Below, piece after piece: positions 49,530-60,321 of a stretch of 64,000 nucleotides of DNA. The DNA is from Opisthocomus hoazin. Lineage: Eukaryota > Chordata > Aves > Opisthocomiformes > Opisthocomidae. The stretch lies in assembly GCF_030867145.1 (NCBI RefSeq), contig NC_134454.1, positions 49,535,830-49,599,829 of the forward strand, given 5' to 3'. The position numbers and the translations under genes are program-made. Position 1 is the stretch's first letter. Every line of letters begins with the position of its first letter. Below the pieces are notes generated by a model that did not search any database, was not told where the DNA came from, and worked only from the letters and a program-made list of their open reading frames with translations.

Positions 49530-52500
49530 GTAATGTCTTTCAGATGAGCAAGTTTTGAACTCACTTCATTCTGGCCAAAGCAAGAAGCTGCCGATGTTTC
49601 TGCTTTTGGACGAACAGCTCTAAATTTCACTGCCATAATCCTATGCTACACAGACCTTTGTATTGCCTAGCAATTGGTGTAATACAGAAACACATTGTGA
49701 TATTATTATACTTTTCAATTGACACTTGTGATCATGGAACTGTCCTTCTAAAGCTTTGCAAATTAAAGGAGCAATATTTTTAATTTTTGTACATTAACTC
49801 CTCCAATATTTCCAGAAGTGCCTTTTTTAAAGAGAGGTCTTAAACAGTGGTCTTTTGCAGGAAGTTACAGATGCGCTATTGTCCTTCAGCTTGCATAGCT
49901 ATTTACCCCACTGCAAAATAAGAATACATTAGCTTTAAAAAGAAGCCAGTTCACTGGAGCAGAATTTTTACACTTTGTTAACACTGGTGCTGAGTAACCA
50001 CACAGTGAAACCACACAGCTACATTTTACTTCAGATTAGGATTTTGGCGAAAACTACGAACCCTGTATAAGGCAATAATAAAGTTAAGATACAATACTTA
50101 AATTTATATTTTGATGTCTTAATATTTTTCTGTCATACTGAATCTTCATATAAATCTTCATAGAAGTCATATTGTATTTTTTCCCCTGATTTCTATGACT
50201 GCATTCTGTTGTACAGCACACCATTTCAGCTTTGAACCTCCCTTCCTATCAGCAGATTCTAGTAATTCACTTACTGGATATCTCAGATAGGAGTTTGTCT
50301 CTCTGACATTAGACTACTAGGAAAGATCTCATGCCTGTACAAATGATACGCTTATAGACAGAAGTAATTGTGAAGATGTTAATTATGCTTTCAAGTTGTA
50401 CATACAGAAATTAAAGACTTGTTAATATGTGGAGGTTTACTGATGCCATCATATTAAAATACTGCCTTGAAAATCTAGCAAAAGTATTTAGATGTCACTT
50501 AAATATTTTCTTGTTGCTCCTCTCTGTTCTTTGGAGATTTGTCGTTCCTATAGCAGTACATAATGCAAAACGCTTTCTTGTTAAAACATTTAGGGTCTCG
50601 TCTAGGAAAAATAAAAGCTGAGATTTGATAGATCAAACATCCAAGTTTGATAAGCCTCTCCAGCGGCAGGTACCCAGCGTCTACCCAGAAATAAAGTAAT
50701 TGCACAGGCAAAGATTGGCATGCAAATGGCTGTACAAGGTTGGGGGCAGTCTCTTCTCCTCAACCTGTGCCCGCAGGAGTCACTCGACAAGAGGCATCTC
50801 TGCACAGAGATGGGTTGAGTCAGGGCAGAGATGAAGGTTGTATGTTTTTTATTCATTCATGTTTATTTGTACTCCCATGGAGAACTGAAGGGTAAATAAG
50901 CTTTCATTCACAGACCTTTCTGTTCCCCAGGTCCCCTTGTTCTTCCATCAGCAGGAGGTACTATTGCCTCTGGTAGCTAAAGCTCCTTGTCTGGAAGCTG
51001 AAGAGTGCTTTGCTGTATTCTCATTGCATTTAGGCTATGGCTTCTTTATGTTGAGCACCTGACAAGGGCAATGGTATCTTTACCAAGTTATTTTTTGTGA
51101 ACTAGCTCCTAAAAGCAGGCACCAATCTGATCTAATGTCTTTCTTGTATCTGCTCAAAATGGGCATTCACAAAGCTTGCCGTAATTTTGAGTGCGTCATC
51201 GATTTCTTCAACAGATAGTACTAAATAAATAGCCTGTGGTCTGAGACACAACACTTTTGAAAGATCAGTCTGTCGATAACAAGGATTCACTATATGTGCA
51301 AGGTGTAACCATTCATTCATAGAGTATATGCACACTAGAAAAAGGATTTCTGAGTTGCAACATGCAAGCAAGAATAGTTTTGGCATATACAAATATTTTA
51401 CATTAAATTGCTCCCTTAAATGTGCTTAAGTGGTACCTGCTTTTTCAACATTTTTGGTTAAGCAAAAGTCATCAGCAATATGCTGCACTTTAAGCCTATA
51501 GGATCAGCTTTTAGAAGACAATGTTTCCTTAGTAAATTAACTGGATTTCATAAGGAAGATGTTTTTTCTGCCCCCTTTCAGAATCCAGCTGCATATTTAT
51601 CATGTATGTGCCTAAACAGTTAAGATATCCTGATACCAAAGTGATAATCACCTAAATCAATAAAAAAAATGAGAGATATGCTAGAGCAAAGAAGAGACTA
51701 CAAGGAACTGCAATCTTAAAATAACAATTTTAAATCCCAAAGGGCTCATGAGTAGCAGTAACAGATAGTAGATAATATTTTTCCCTTTTGGTTAGTGGAT
51801 AAAGCATAAATTTGTGAAAGTAACTTATTCATGCATCTATGTCTCATTTCTCCTTTTCTTTCTTTTCCTGTTGTGTCTAATCTCTCTGCTGAGATTGGGT
51901 AGATAACCTAATGTTCTAACAAGCAAAAAAAAATAAAGCTATGATTTGTGAGGCAACAGGAATTCCCAGAACTAAAACTGAAATATCAAAACCAATCAAG
52001 ATTTCTCAGAGACCCTGTTACTCTTTGTACTAGTGAAGGAGTATGTTCCTGCTCTGCTATTCTGAGTGCTGATATGAATTAGGTTAATATTCCTTGTTTC
52101 TCTCCTACTTCTTCTAAATTAATTGATTTTTTTTTTTTTTTTTTTTTTTTTTAGTGTAGAAAAGAAGGACGTTTGTGCTGAATTTCAGTGTGCATCTGAC
52201 TCCAGCTGCATCTAGTTTCCAAACAAGCGCAGTCTGGATAATTAGCGTCTCTAAATATAACTTTGCCTTTATAGACTGTAGGGCGTGAGGCACCGCTTTA
52301 GAGAGACAGAGCTATGGCTGTGATTTCTTTTTCAGCTTGCACAATAGGAGGGTGTTTATTTAGCTGCAGATTTTGTAACTGAAATACGTCCTTGTCATCA
52401 GCATACTTAACATTGGAACTGCTATTTCCCTAGCTTTCACCCTCCATCATGAAATCACTGTTACTCTTAGTGAGATGAGAAAAGAACAAAAATTAAGTAT

Positions 52501-53143
52501 ATATTAATTGGAAAAACAGATACTAGAATAGGATATTCAACTATAATGTTATTTTAGCTTCCATGAAATGATGAGTCTTAAATAAAAGGTTCATGTACTT
52601 CACAACCAAATTTTCAAATATCCAGAAACATTGATGCACACTGTAATAAGATTTTAGATGGGTGTTTGTTATTTTGCACACACAAATGCAGGCTTAGGCC
52701 TTCACAACTATGGTAACACTGCTGCTCCACATAGCAGTGCTGGGCTGGCTGTATTAACAATATTTGTGAGTCTAGTAATGGGCACTGAATTTCTAACTAC
52801 CTGCCCAGTTTCCACTAACCCTGTTAACAGATGTCCTCATGGAAGGGGCGTACTTCAGAGGCTAGCAGAACTTTGGTCCATTAGCTAGTCGATGGATTGG
52901 CCCATTATATATCTGCCGGATTTTCTTTTTTACATGTCCAACATCAGACCAAAGAAGTCCCATCAAAAGCTCTACAGAGGTCGGCACAATTTTCTTTGGG
53001 ATCCAGATTTAATCCTTACCAAGTGCAGTATACTCCAGTGGAGAATTTTTGGTCAATTTAACCTGATCTTCCTGTGCAAATTACTCTTCTTTTTTGTCTA
53101 CAGCTTAAGTTTCTGTTCTGTTTTTTTTTTTGCATTTTCCTAG
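49530..53143 (+). other. SLC28A3 intron 3
   Basis: About 3.6 kb, AT-rich, with no recognisable mobile element. It holds a 26-base T run at 52127-52152 and a minus-strand frame at about 51137-51240 that looks protein-like but is unassigned (see findings). Confidence 0.75.
52127..52152 (+). repeat. Poly-T run followed by AG
   Basis: Twenty-six T bases followed directly by AG, about 1 kb before exon 4. It looks like an extreme polypyrimidine tract plus acceptor, but the downstream sequence does not encode a CNT3 segment. It may be the poly-A tail of a minus-strand retrocopy or simple slippage. Confidence 0.6.
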
Positions 53144-53235
53144 GCATTTAGAAAAAAAATATGATAAAGTCTGTGAATTTTGCAAGAAACATAAAACCAG
53201 CATTCAGTATGTGATCTACGGAATTTTCATAACAG
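53144..53235 (+). CDS. SLC28A3: SLC28A3 coding exon 4 (residues 81-111)
   Basis: Seen: acceptor with T-rich tract (ttttgcattttcctag), then a completed Gly, 30 codons and one base, then donor gtacag. It encodes HLEKKYDKVCEFCKKHKTS followed by the start of the first membrane segment (YVIYGIFIT). Known: human CNT3 has CLERRYDTVCGFCRKHK in the same place, so this is a strong match. Phase 2 in and phase 1 out fit the neighbours. Role: a basic, Cys-containing juxtamembrane stretch and the start of transmembrane segment 1. Confidence 0.93.
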
Positions 53236-54656
53236 GTACAGTATATTACACCCAGGGTTGCTGAAGCCTTCTTTATTGAATATATATATGAGATTGTAGA
53301 CTGTGCCTGTCTTCTATCTGACACAAAAGCTCTTGACTGTCTTAAAGAATGCATTTGACATGAAGTAAAAGTGAATTTAGTCCCAGAAGAAGCTTCAGAT
53401 AGCAAGACCTCCACTCATTCCAAACATAACAAAAACACAGATCTTGCTACACTGCTCCTCGAAGACGTTGCATCTCTGACGAGCAATTACATTTGGCGAA
53501 AGTTCAGTCTCTGTGTCCACTCCATTACTAGCCCCCTCCAAGAGGCTAATTAAATTACAGTTTTAGGAACTTGCCCAAAACCATTAAATCACATAATAAG
53601 AGTTGGGCACCAACTTGAGATGAACTTAAGTCATCAGGCTAGAAATGAAAGTTTCCTATTCTGACACCTATCACTCGATATCCACAGCATATGTTTGCTG
53701 GAGGAAATGTGTTTTATAGTCAGCATGCACTGCAAAGTCATTCAGATAGTCTTTGTTCCTTTCCTAATTATCCAGTAGGTTGGTTTGTTTCCACTGTCAT
53801 TTTGAGATCCTCCTACCTGAACACTGAGAAGACATAAACCTAAAATATGTCTGTCTAATAGGCATCAACATACCGTAAAGTGGTTGTAAAAGGGACACTT
53901 GCATGCTAAATATCCTGCCCTCCTAGCATCAGCTCACCTTGCTTTGTCATAGCACAGACATATCCTCGCTCAAGAAAGCGAGTGAGTTCTAAGGATAAGT
54001 CAGGGTTTCATATGTTAATTCCATAAAAACCAACTTGGCTTAGAAAAATCAGTAGTTTGTCTTCCTTATTGGCCATAGACAATATCAGATTATTATTTAC
54101 AAAAATTGAATGTTTAATTGGCTAGCACCTACTAGCAATGAACCTGCCAAATGACAAATAATTTCACAGCTACTTTACAAAATAAACTACTACTAAACTT
54201 CCCAGTTACTTGGGAGGGCATCATATCAGGCTGTTGATAAATGTTTTTAAGTATTTCTTCTAGTTTTATTGGATAATCTCATCCTCCTGTGAAAGAAGGC
54301 AAAAAGACTCATTGTTCTTAATTCACAGGTTTTATACAGAAAAAGCAGTTCTGTAGGTGTGCTTAATTTTCCCATGTGAGTAACATGCTTGATATGACTT
54401 TGGCTTGGCCAAAGCATATAAACTGTTTTGACAGGGTGAAAGTCACTGATAAGAAAACCATTTCATACAAGTGAGCATATTGTAAGTAATGACACTTATC
54501 TGTGAAAGCAAAATTTTTCAGTATTTAGGCCAAGAGTCAGAAAAGCACTTAAAAGGTAAACACAGGCCTGACTTTAGCCACATCCTTTAAATTTAAGATT
54601 TTATTCTGTTTTTAAAAAGACCAACTTAACTGACATGTATTCTTGTTTCTGTACAG
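53236..54656 (+). other. SLC28A3 intron 4
   Basis: About 1.4 kb, GT...AG, AT-rich; no repeat or gene seen. Confidence 0.8.
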
Positions 54657-54846
54657 CATACTTGGCAGTAGTTATTGCAGCCTGCAGCTTGAATTTTCAG
54701 AGAGCCTTGCCACTCTTTATCATCACGATCCTAGCCATCTTATTCATCTGCTGGAATTTTTTAATAGCTAAGTATGAACACAGAATTCCTGCCTTCTTTT
54801 CCCTTGGAGAAAGATACCTGGAGAATCAATGGTTTTGGCTGAAATG
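54657..54846 (+). CDS. SLC28A3: SLC28A3 coding exon 5 (residues 112-174)
   Basis: Seen: acceptor ttcttgtttctgtacag, then Ala completed from exon 4, 62 codons and TG, then donor gtaaat. It encodes the rest of membrane segment 1 (AYLAVVIAACSLNF), the FQRALPLFI motif leading into membrane segment 2 (ITILAILFICWNFLI), the AKYEHRI loop and ENQWFWLK before the split Trp. Known: these motifs align without gaps to CNT3. AKYEHRI in particular separates CNT3 from CNT1 and CNT2. Role: the N-terminal membrane helices outside the conserved transport core. Confidence 0.96.
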
Positions 54847-56857
54847 GTAAATATTAATTACTTCCTGTTTATGCAGAAGAACAAAATATTACTTAATTTA
54901 CTCCCATGGTTTTATTTCAGCTTACACCTCCATAAGCACCGGGAGATGGATCAATCATACAAATTGCAATAAGGTCAAAGGATACGTACAGAATAACTCA
55001 GTATTTTCCAGTTTATAGATGTCAGGCACACCTTCAAGATTGCAATACAGTAGCTAGGTGTCAAAAAACTTGACAGAAAGTATAAAAAAATTCCTCGAGG
55101 TAGATCATGTTTGTGGTAGCAAGACAATATGTCCACGGAAGTTCAGGTGTGTTGTAGCCTTTTGCATTCATTCTGCAAGCCAGAAAGTGCCTCACTGTCA
55201 CTTGTTCAAAGGGCTGTGAGATTCATAAAAATATTGACTCCAATATATGCGAACTGCTAAAAACTGAAGTGTGTTACATGGACATTACTTGTTCACATAT
55301 CCCCATAGCAATTTTTCCGTGACCTTCAGGAATCAAAACATGCCAGCTATATTTGCTGTCATAATAAGATAATATAACCTTATTTGGTGTGGTAGACGTT
55401 CATCTGGTAGATAAATGGTAGATACTTAGATTTGGTAGATACTTATTCCAAGTATTTGTGAGCAGTTATCAGGAAGACTGAAGTTATTCCTGGGAAAATG
55501 GAGATCCAAAGGAGGCTCATGAACCAAAGAAAAGACCAAATGAAATCTCATTGGAAAGGAAATTGGCCAGCTACCTCCTGTCTCAGCTAAGTTACCTTCT
55601 ATCTGAGAGAGACAGAGGTTGAAGGAGGAGTCATTCAGGGTTTAGGAAAATGTCCCAATGTACTTAAAATTTTGAAATGGTTTTGCCATAGAAGCATAAA
55701 TTTCTAAGAAAGGTGCTATAAAAATTGTGGTCCTTCTGCTCCGGAGAGTCATTAGAGAGCAGTCACACACAGGTACCTTCATTAGACAATCTGGCAGCTT
55801 CCTTGGGGGAGGACCAAGCTGAACAGGAGAGCCCTGATAAGCAGATGGAACAAAATGGAGGCAGTAAGTGCTGTATTACCTGGGCTGCAATCCTTAAATT
55901 GTACATATCACAGATGAAGTGCTTAACTGTAGGTCACGGATTCCTCCAAGAGACAGGAAGGCTCTTAGGTGTTGAAAGTGTTATTCAGCATTGTAATAGA
56001 CAAGCCATTTTGTGGAGTTGGCCTGCAATATTTTTGTTTCAGGTCTAAAAATGAGATTTAGGTATCTAGGCACCACTGAAATTGGTGGAAGCTAAACAAC
56101 TGTTAAACATGAGTAACGTTAAAGGACTGAGACTAAGTTTAGTTTTCTCTTTTGTAAATGGGACGATGTATTTCCTTGCCTCTCTGGCTGTTGTTGTGAT
56201 AATTACCTTCAATACACAAGCTGAACACGGTTCTGTGATAGTGGGGACCATAGAAACACTAACCACAGATGTACACATGGTACATTGTGTACATTGTTTA
56301 TGCACTGTCATTGTTTCTGAGATAATTAAAACAGTTGTAATTAAAAGTTATTTTGCTAAACAGACTACAGCCAGTTACAAAGAAGTAGTTGATAACCAGC
56401 TTCCAAATAGTGTGTTTCATATGCCCACCAGTTAAACAGTACAATGCAATTAGTAAAAACCACAGCCTGTCTTGCCCAGAGCTGAGAAAATATTCAATAA
56501 AGAAGACAGGAAAGGAAAAGGAAAATGTGAAAAGAAAAGTGAGAAAGGAGGGTATCTTCTCACACTTCATTTAATAGAAATAACACCCAGACAAGAGTCA
56601 CTTGTGCTTTATTGGTTTTCCCTAACTCTGACTTTGGGGGCATATTTGGAGTACATTTCTTCTGGATGCCACCAAGGGATGTTGTTGTCAGAGTTGCATC
56701 AGCAGAGGCAGGTTCCTGGTTGTCTAGAGCTACATGTTTCAGCTTAATACGTATGCTCAGAGAGTTCATTCACAGGCAGAGTTGTAAATGTTGTGGGAAG
56801 GGGAAGGAATACCTGCTCTTCTTCAGGGTGTCATGCCTGATACTTTTTTTCCCCTAG
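54847..56857 (+). other. SLC28A3 intron 5
   Basis: About 2 kb. It contains a 107-codon plus-strand frame (55725-56048) with no family resemblance; nothing else is recognised. Confidence 0.8.
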
Positions 56858-57002
56858 GGTGCTGTGGGCAATTCTTCTTATAACTGTCATCTGCTGGCTC
56901 ATCTTTGACACAGCAAAACAGGGATCCCACCAGCTCATCTCCTTTGGTGGCCTTGTGATATATGTTCTCCTGATGTTTATCTTTTCCAAATATCCAGCCA
57001 GA
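56858..57002 (+). CDS. SLC28A3: SLC28A3 coding exon 6 (residues 175-223)
   Basis: Seen: acceptor acttttttttcccctag, completion of Trp, 48 codons, donor AGA/gtgagt in phase 0. It encodes membrane segment 3 (VLWAILLITVICWLIFD), the DTAKQG loop, SFGGLVIYVLLMFIFS (segment 4) and SKYPAR. Known: FDTAK, SFGGL and FSKYP are CNT3 signatures. The Nucleos_tra2 N-terminal domain begins in this exon. No anomaly is seen. Confidence 0.96.
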
Positions 57003-58650
57003 GTGAGTATTTAGTCCATGTTGGATCTTTGGGATTTTTTTGTTCAATGTGTCAAAACCCTAGCACCAAGTTCCTAATGAGTAACAGGAAGCCCATGAAA
57101 GTCAAAATTTAGGCTTGCCGAAACCCAGTGAGGTATTTCATCTCTGAGGGAAGTAATTTTGCTCTGACATCTTGGGGAGCATTTGGGGACTGTACCAGCA
57201 TCTGGCTGTCACTATGCTGGGAGGCTGCGGCCCATCCTTTGTTCCAGCCCTGATGCAGACTGATGCACATTTGCTCCTGGAGCATCAGTGCAAGCTGATG
57301 CAGGCATACTCCGTGCTTTCCACCCACAGGAGGCTCACCACAGTCCACAGGAACTCACAGACATTGAAGTGAAGAACACTGTCATCACTTCATTGCAAAC
57401 CTCATGGAACTGGAGATGCGCCTCCCTCAAGCAGCTCTTAATCTCTCACAAGCTGATTCCCACTGCAAAAGCCGCAGCTGGGGCTGAGTTGAAGTCCTCA
57501 CTTTTTACTAGCCCACTCCCACAGGCTCATCAATGCCATGTATTTTAATTTTCCAGCTGAGCTGTCCACTCTGTACTGCTGTGATATTACGAAAGGGTTA
57601 CTTCAACAACTGCAACTCGCCCCTCAGTTTTTACCCCTGTGTGCATGCCTAGCATACAGCGCATGCTTTTGTATATTAATCCATTGTCCAGGTTACCAAG
57701 TTTCACCAATGCTATTTGAAAACTCCTGCATCAGTGCTGAGACTTTCTTAACAGAAGAAGTGCCCTCAGCACAGGCTAATGGACCTGCCACTCCTCATCC
57801 CTTGCAACTGCTGCTGTCTCCAGCTGAGGTGAAAACCCATGTACTCCAAATGCTTTGTGCTCTCACATGGGTCCTCATTACACCTAACTGACTTGTGTTA
57901 TTCAAATATCATCTGAATAAATTAGATTGCCATCTCAGCTCTTTGCCTTGTAAATAATCAGATTTTATTTTCACAAGACAAAGATGTTTTCTGAGGCAGC
58001 AGAGCAGAAATATGCAGCGTAGTGAAGAGTGGCTAGTCACAGGCAGCCACAGCTTTTCATACAACTGCCTTTATGTCATTTGAATTGCAATATCTAACTG
58101 TGAGTTCTAAAGTATCACAGCTCTTTAAAGCTGGGGAACAGAAACAAAGTTGAAATTGTCTAACCACACACAAAAAACTGTAGTAAAATGTCCTTATTCC
58201 CAGTCCAGATATGTGAGGAATCCGTATGCCGGGTTACTTTCTTTTTTATGTTTCCATTTCAGTCAGGAAAAGAAAAAAAAAAAAAGAATAATAATGTATG
58301 CTGCCCTCATGTATGTCTATTTCTTCTGTAAACTGTAGCACAGGAAGAACTGTCTCTCTTTTTCATACTACTTTATTACTTACAGTCTGTGATGGTGAAA
58401 TGGGCGTGCCCATACTTACCTTACCAGGCTTTCAGCAGCTGACTCAGATGGAGACGTCCACATCGCAGAGCGTTCACATTAGGAGAGGGGACTCACACTT
58501 CAAACCTCCTACAACCTGTTTTGGTAGCTGCTCCTATCCTACAGTGTAGTCAGACAATCCCCGTACATTATTTTAACAAACATCTACAGTAGATTATTAT
58601 TTATTTAAATAACAAGTGGTTTCTTTATTTCTATTTTTCTGTCCATCTAG
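57003..58650 (+). other. SLC28A3 intron 6
   Basis: About 1.65 kb, GT...AG. It includes an A run at 58271-58283; no repeat family or gene seen. Confidence 0.8.
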
Positions 58651-58764
58651 GTTGCTTGGAGACCAGTATTTTCAGGAATAGGAATGCAGTTTATTCTTGG
58701 GCTTCTTATTCTGAGGACCAAAATAGGGTTTGATGTGTTTAACTGGCTAGGCAATCAGATCCAG
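58651..58764 (+). CDS. SLC28A3: SLC28A3 coding exon 7 (residues 224-261)
   Basis: Seen: acceptor tctgtccatctag, 38 codons, donor CAG/gtaagc; phase 0 on both sides. It encodes VAWRPVFSGIGMQF, LGLLILRT and GFDVFNWLGNQIQ. Known: WRPV..GIG.QF.LGLLILRT and F.WLG.Q.Q are highly conserved in vertebrate CNT3. Role: Nucleos_tra2 N-terminal domain, a membrane helix followed by the start of an interfacial helix. A symmetrical exon with no damage. Confidence 0.97.
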
Positions 58765-60243
58765 GTAAGCTACTGGGCAAAAGAATAATTTTTAGTATAA
58801 TTTTCTGTTGTGAGACTCTTGCATAACAGCCAGGCAGTCAAGGCTCTCTTTGCCCCTGGATGTTTTCCCCTCTTAAGAAAAACTGGATTCTCAGAAAGGT
58901 AACTGCCTGTCTGAATTCAATCTTGCAATTTCTTTTTTGTCCAGTTAATACAAGGACATGGAGAACAGGCTAATGAGTAATGACCAGAGTGACCTTGTTT
59001 CTTAATGGCTTTACTATCCTTGGGCTGAAATTGTAACTTGCCCCTCCAAACACAAAACCGCTATTGTGCCAGGGCGCTCACAGAAACTCTTAGACCTGAC
59101 CCAGCTTCAAAGCATCCTTGCAATAAACCTGATATGCTGAAAACCCTTGGGATTTAGCAAGGCAGAACCACCGTTGTCTTCAGAATAGCCACAGTCCTAG
59201 CCCCAGTGGCATTTCAAAGTTCTCACAACATATAAGAAACTGAATTCAACTACAAGTGCCAAAATCCACAGCTGGGAGCTGGCAAACCACTTCTCTGCGA
59301 GCAGCAAAGGATCTGTAGAGCGGGCACAAGATCCATCCATAGGTGCCCCTGCAGGCACAAAGTTTTTTACCAAAGCCCTTTACTGGAAAGTAATGGATAA
59401 GAGAAATCCAAAATGTAGATCAGAGAGTACCCACTGAAGGACACTCAGACTTTTCACCCCAGGGATACTATTCACACAGCTGTTCTTCACAGTGCAGATA
59501 ATTAAGCAAACTTAAAGCAGTGCAGAATGTACTGTCTCTGCGCGGGAGTGAAGGCACAGGTCTGACGTCTGTCTGGCTGCTAATCTGCAAGCAGTGGGAG
59601 TCATCTGGATTTTGTTACCAGGTTCTCAGTCTCCTCTTCCGTTTCCGACTGAAGCGGGTCTGGTGCCCCCTTTCGTTAGCTCAGCATGGCTCACTGTCAC
59701 TCCTGTCGTAACTCATTACTGTAGCTATCATATCTCCATTTTAAGCTGTATCATAAATTGCATATGTTGGCATCAGGAGTATAAAAATGCACTACCGTAT
59801 CAAAATTAAAATGTAGATTTTTTTAGACTAGTTTTTGGCTGCTCTTTTCAAAACTCATTTTCAGCCGTTAAATCTCTGTTTTAAACTCTATTGTTTATTG
59901 AACTTATTTGCATGAGAAGGAGTGTAGAAATGCACCACTATATTGGGATTAAAAAAATAAATTCCTCTTTCAGTATTTCTTTTGGCCTGTATCTTCTTGG
60001 CTAGAGCAGGAAAATGTGCCTTGTGCCCTTGCTGTTTATCTACATACTCTGAAGCAGCCTGAACTCTTGACAGAACAGAGCAGAGCCCCTTGGTTCAGCC
60101 AGACACAGTCAGTGAAACCCATACAGAGCAGAGCACAAGCTCCTTGGACCTCACCAGATCTCTGCAAGACAACTAACATTATTTGCTTGGTTTTTGGCTG
60201 GGACAGGAGCTTATGGCTAACTTTCTTTGCTTTCTGTCCCTAG
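58765..60243 (+). other. SLC28A3 intron 7
   Basis: About 1.5 kb, GT...AG; no repeat or gene recognised. Confidence 0.8.
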
Positions 60244-60321
60244 ACTTTTCTGGAGTACTCTGACACAGGTGCTAAGTTTGTGTTTGGTGAGAAATATATG
60301 GATCATTTATTTGCTTTTAAG
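60244..60321 (+). CDS. SLC28A3: SLC28A3 coding exon 8 (residues 262-287)
   Basis: Seen: acceptor tttgctttctgtccctag, 26 codons, donor AAG/gtaaga; phase 0 on both sides. It encodes TFLEYSDTGAKFVFGEKY followed by MDHLFAFK. Known: human CNT3 has FLEY.DAGASFVFGEKY and FFAFK here, so this is near-diagnostic. Role: the linker and interfacial region leading to the gate and transport domains. The next human block starts VLPIVVFFS; nothing like it occurs in the remaining 3.7 kb, so that exon lies beyond the window. Confidence 0.97.

Noticed and set aside
55725..56048. 107-codon plus-strand frame in SLC28A3 intron 5
   Set aside because: Exons 5 and 6 join perfectly without it, and it matches no CNT3 segment.
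36212..60321. Assignment of the transporter to SLC28A1 or SLC28A2
   Set aside because: Motifs AKYEHRI, FDTAK, FSKYPAR, LGLLILRT and FVFGEKY favour CNT3.
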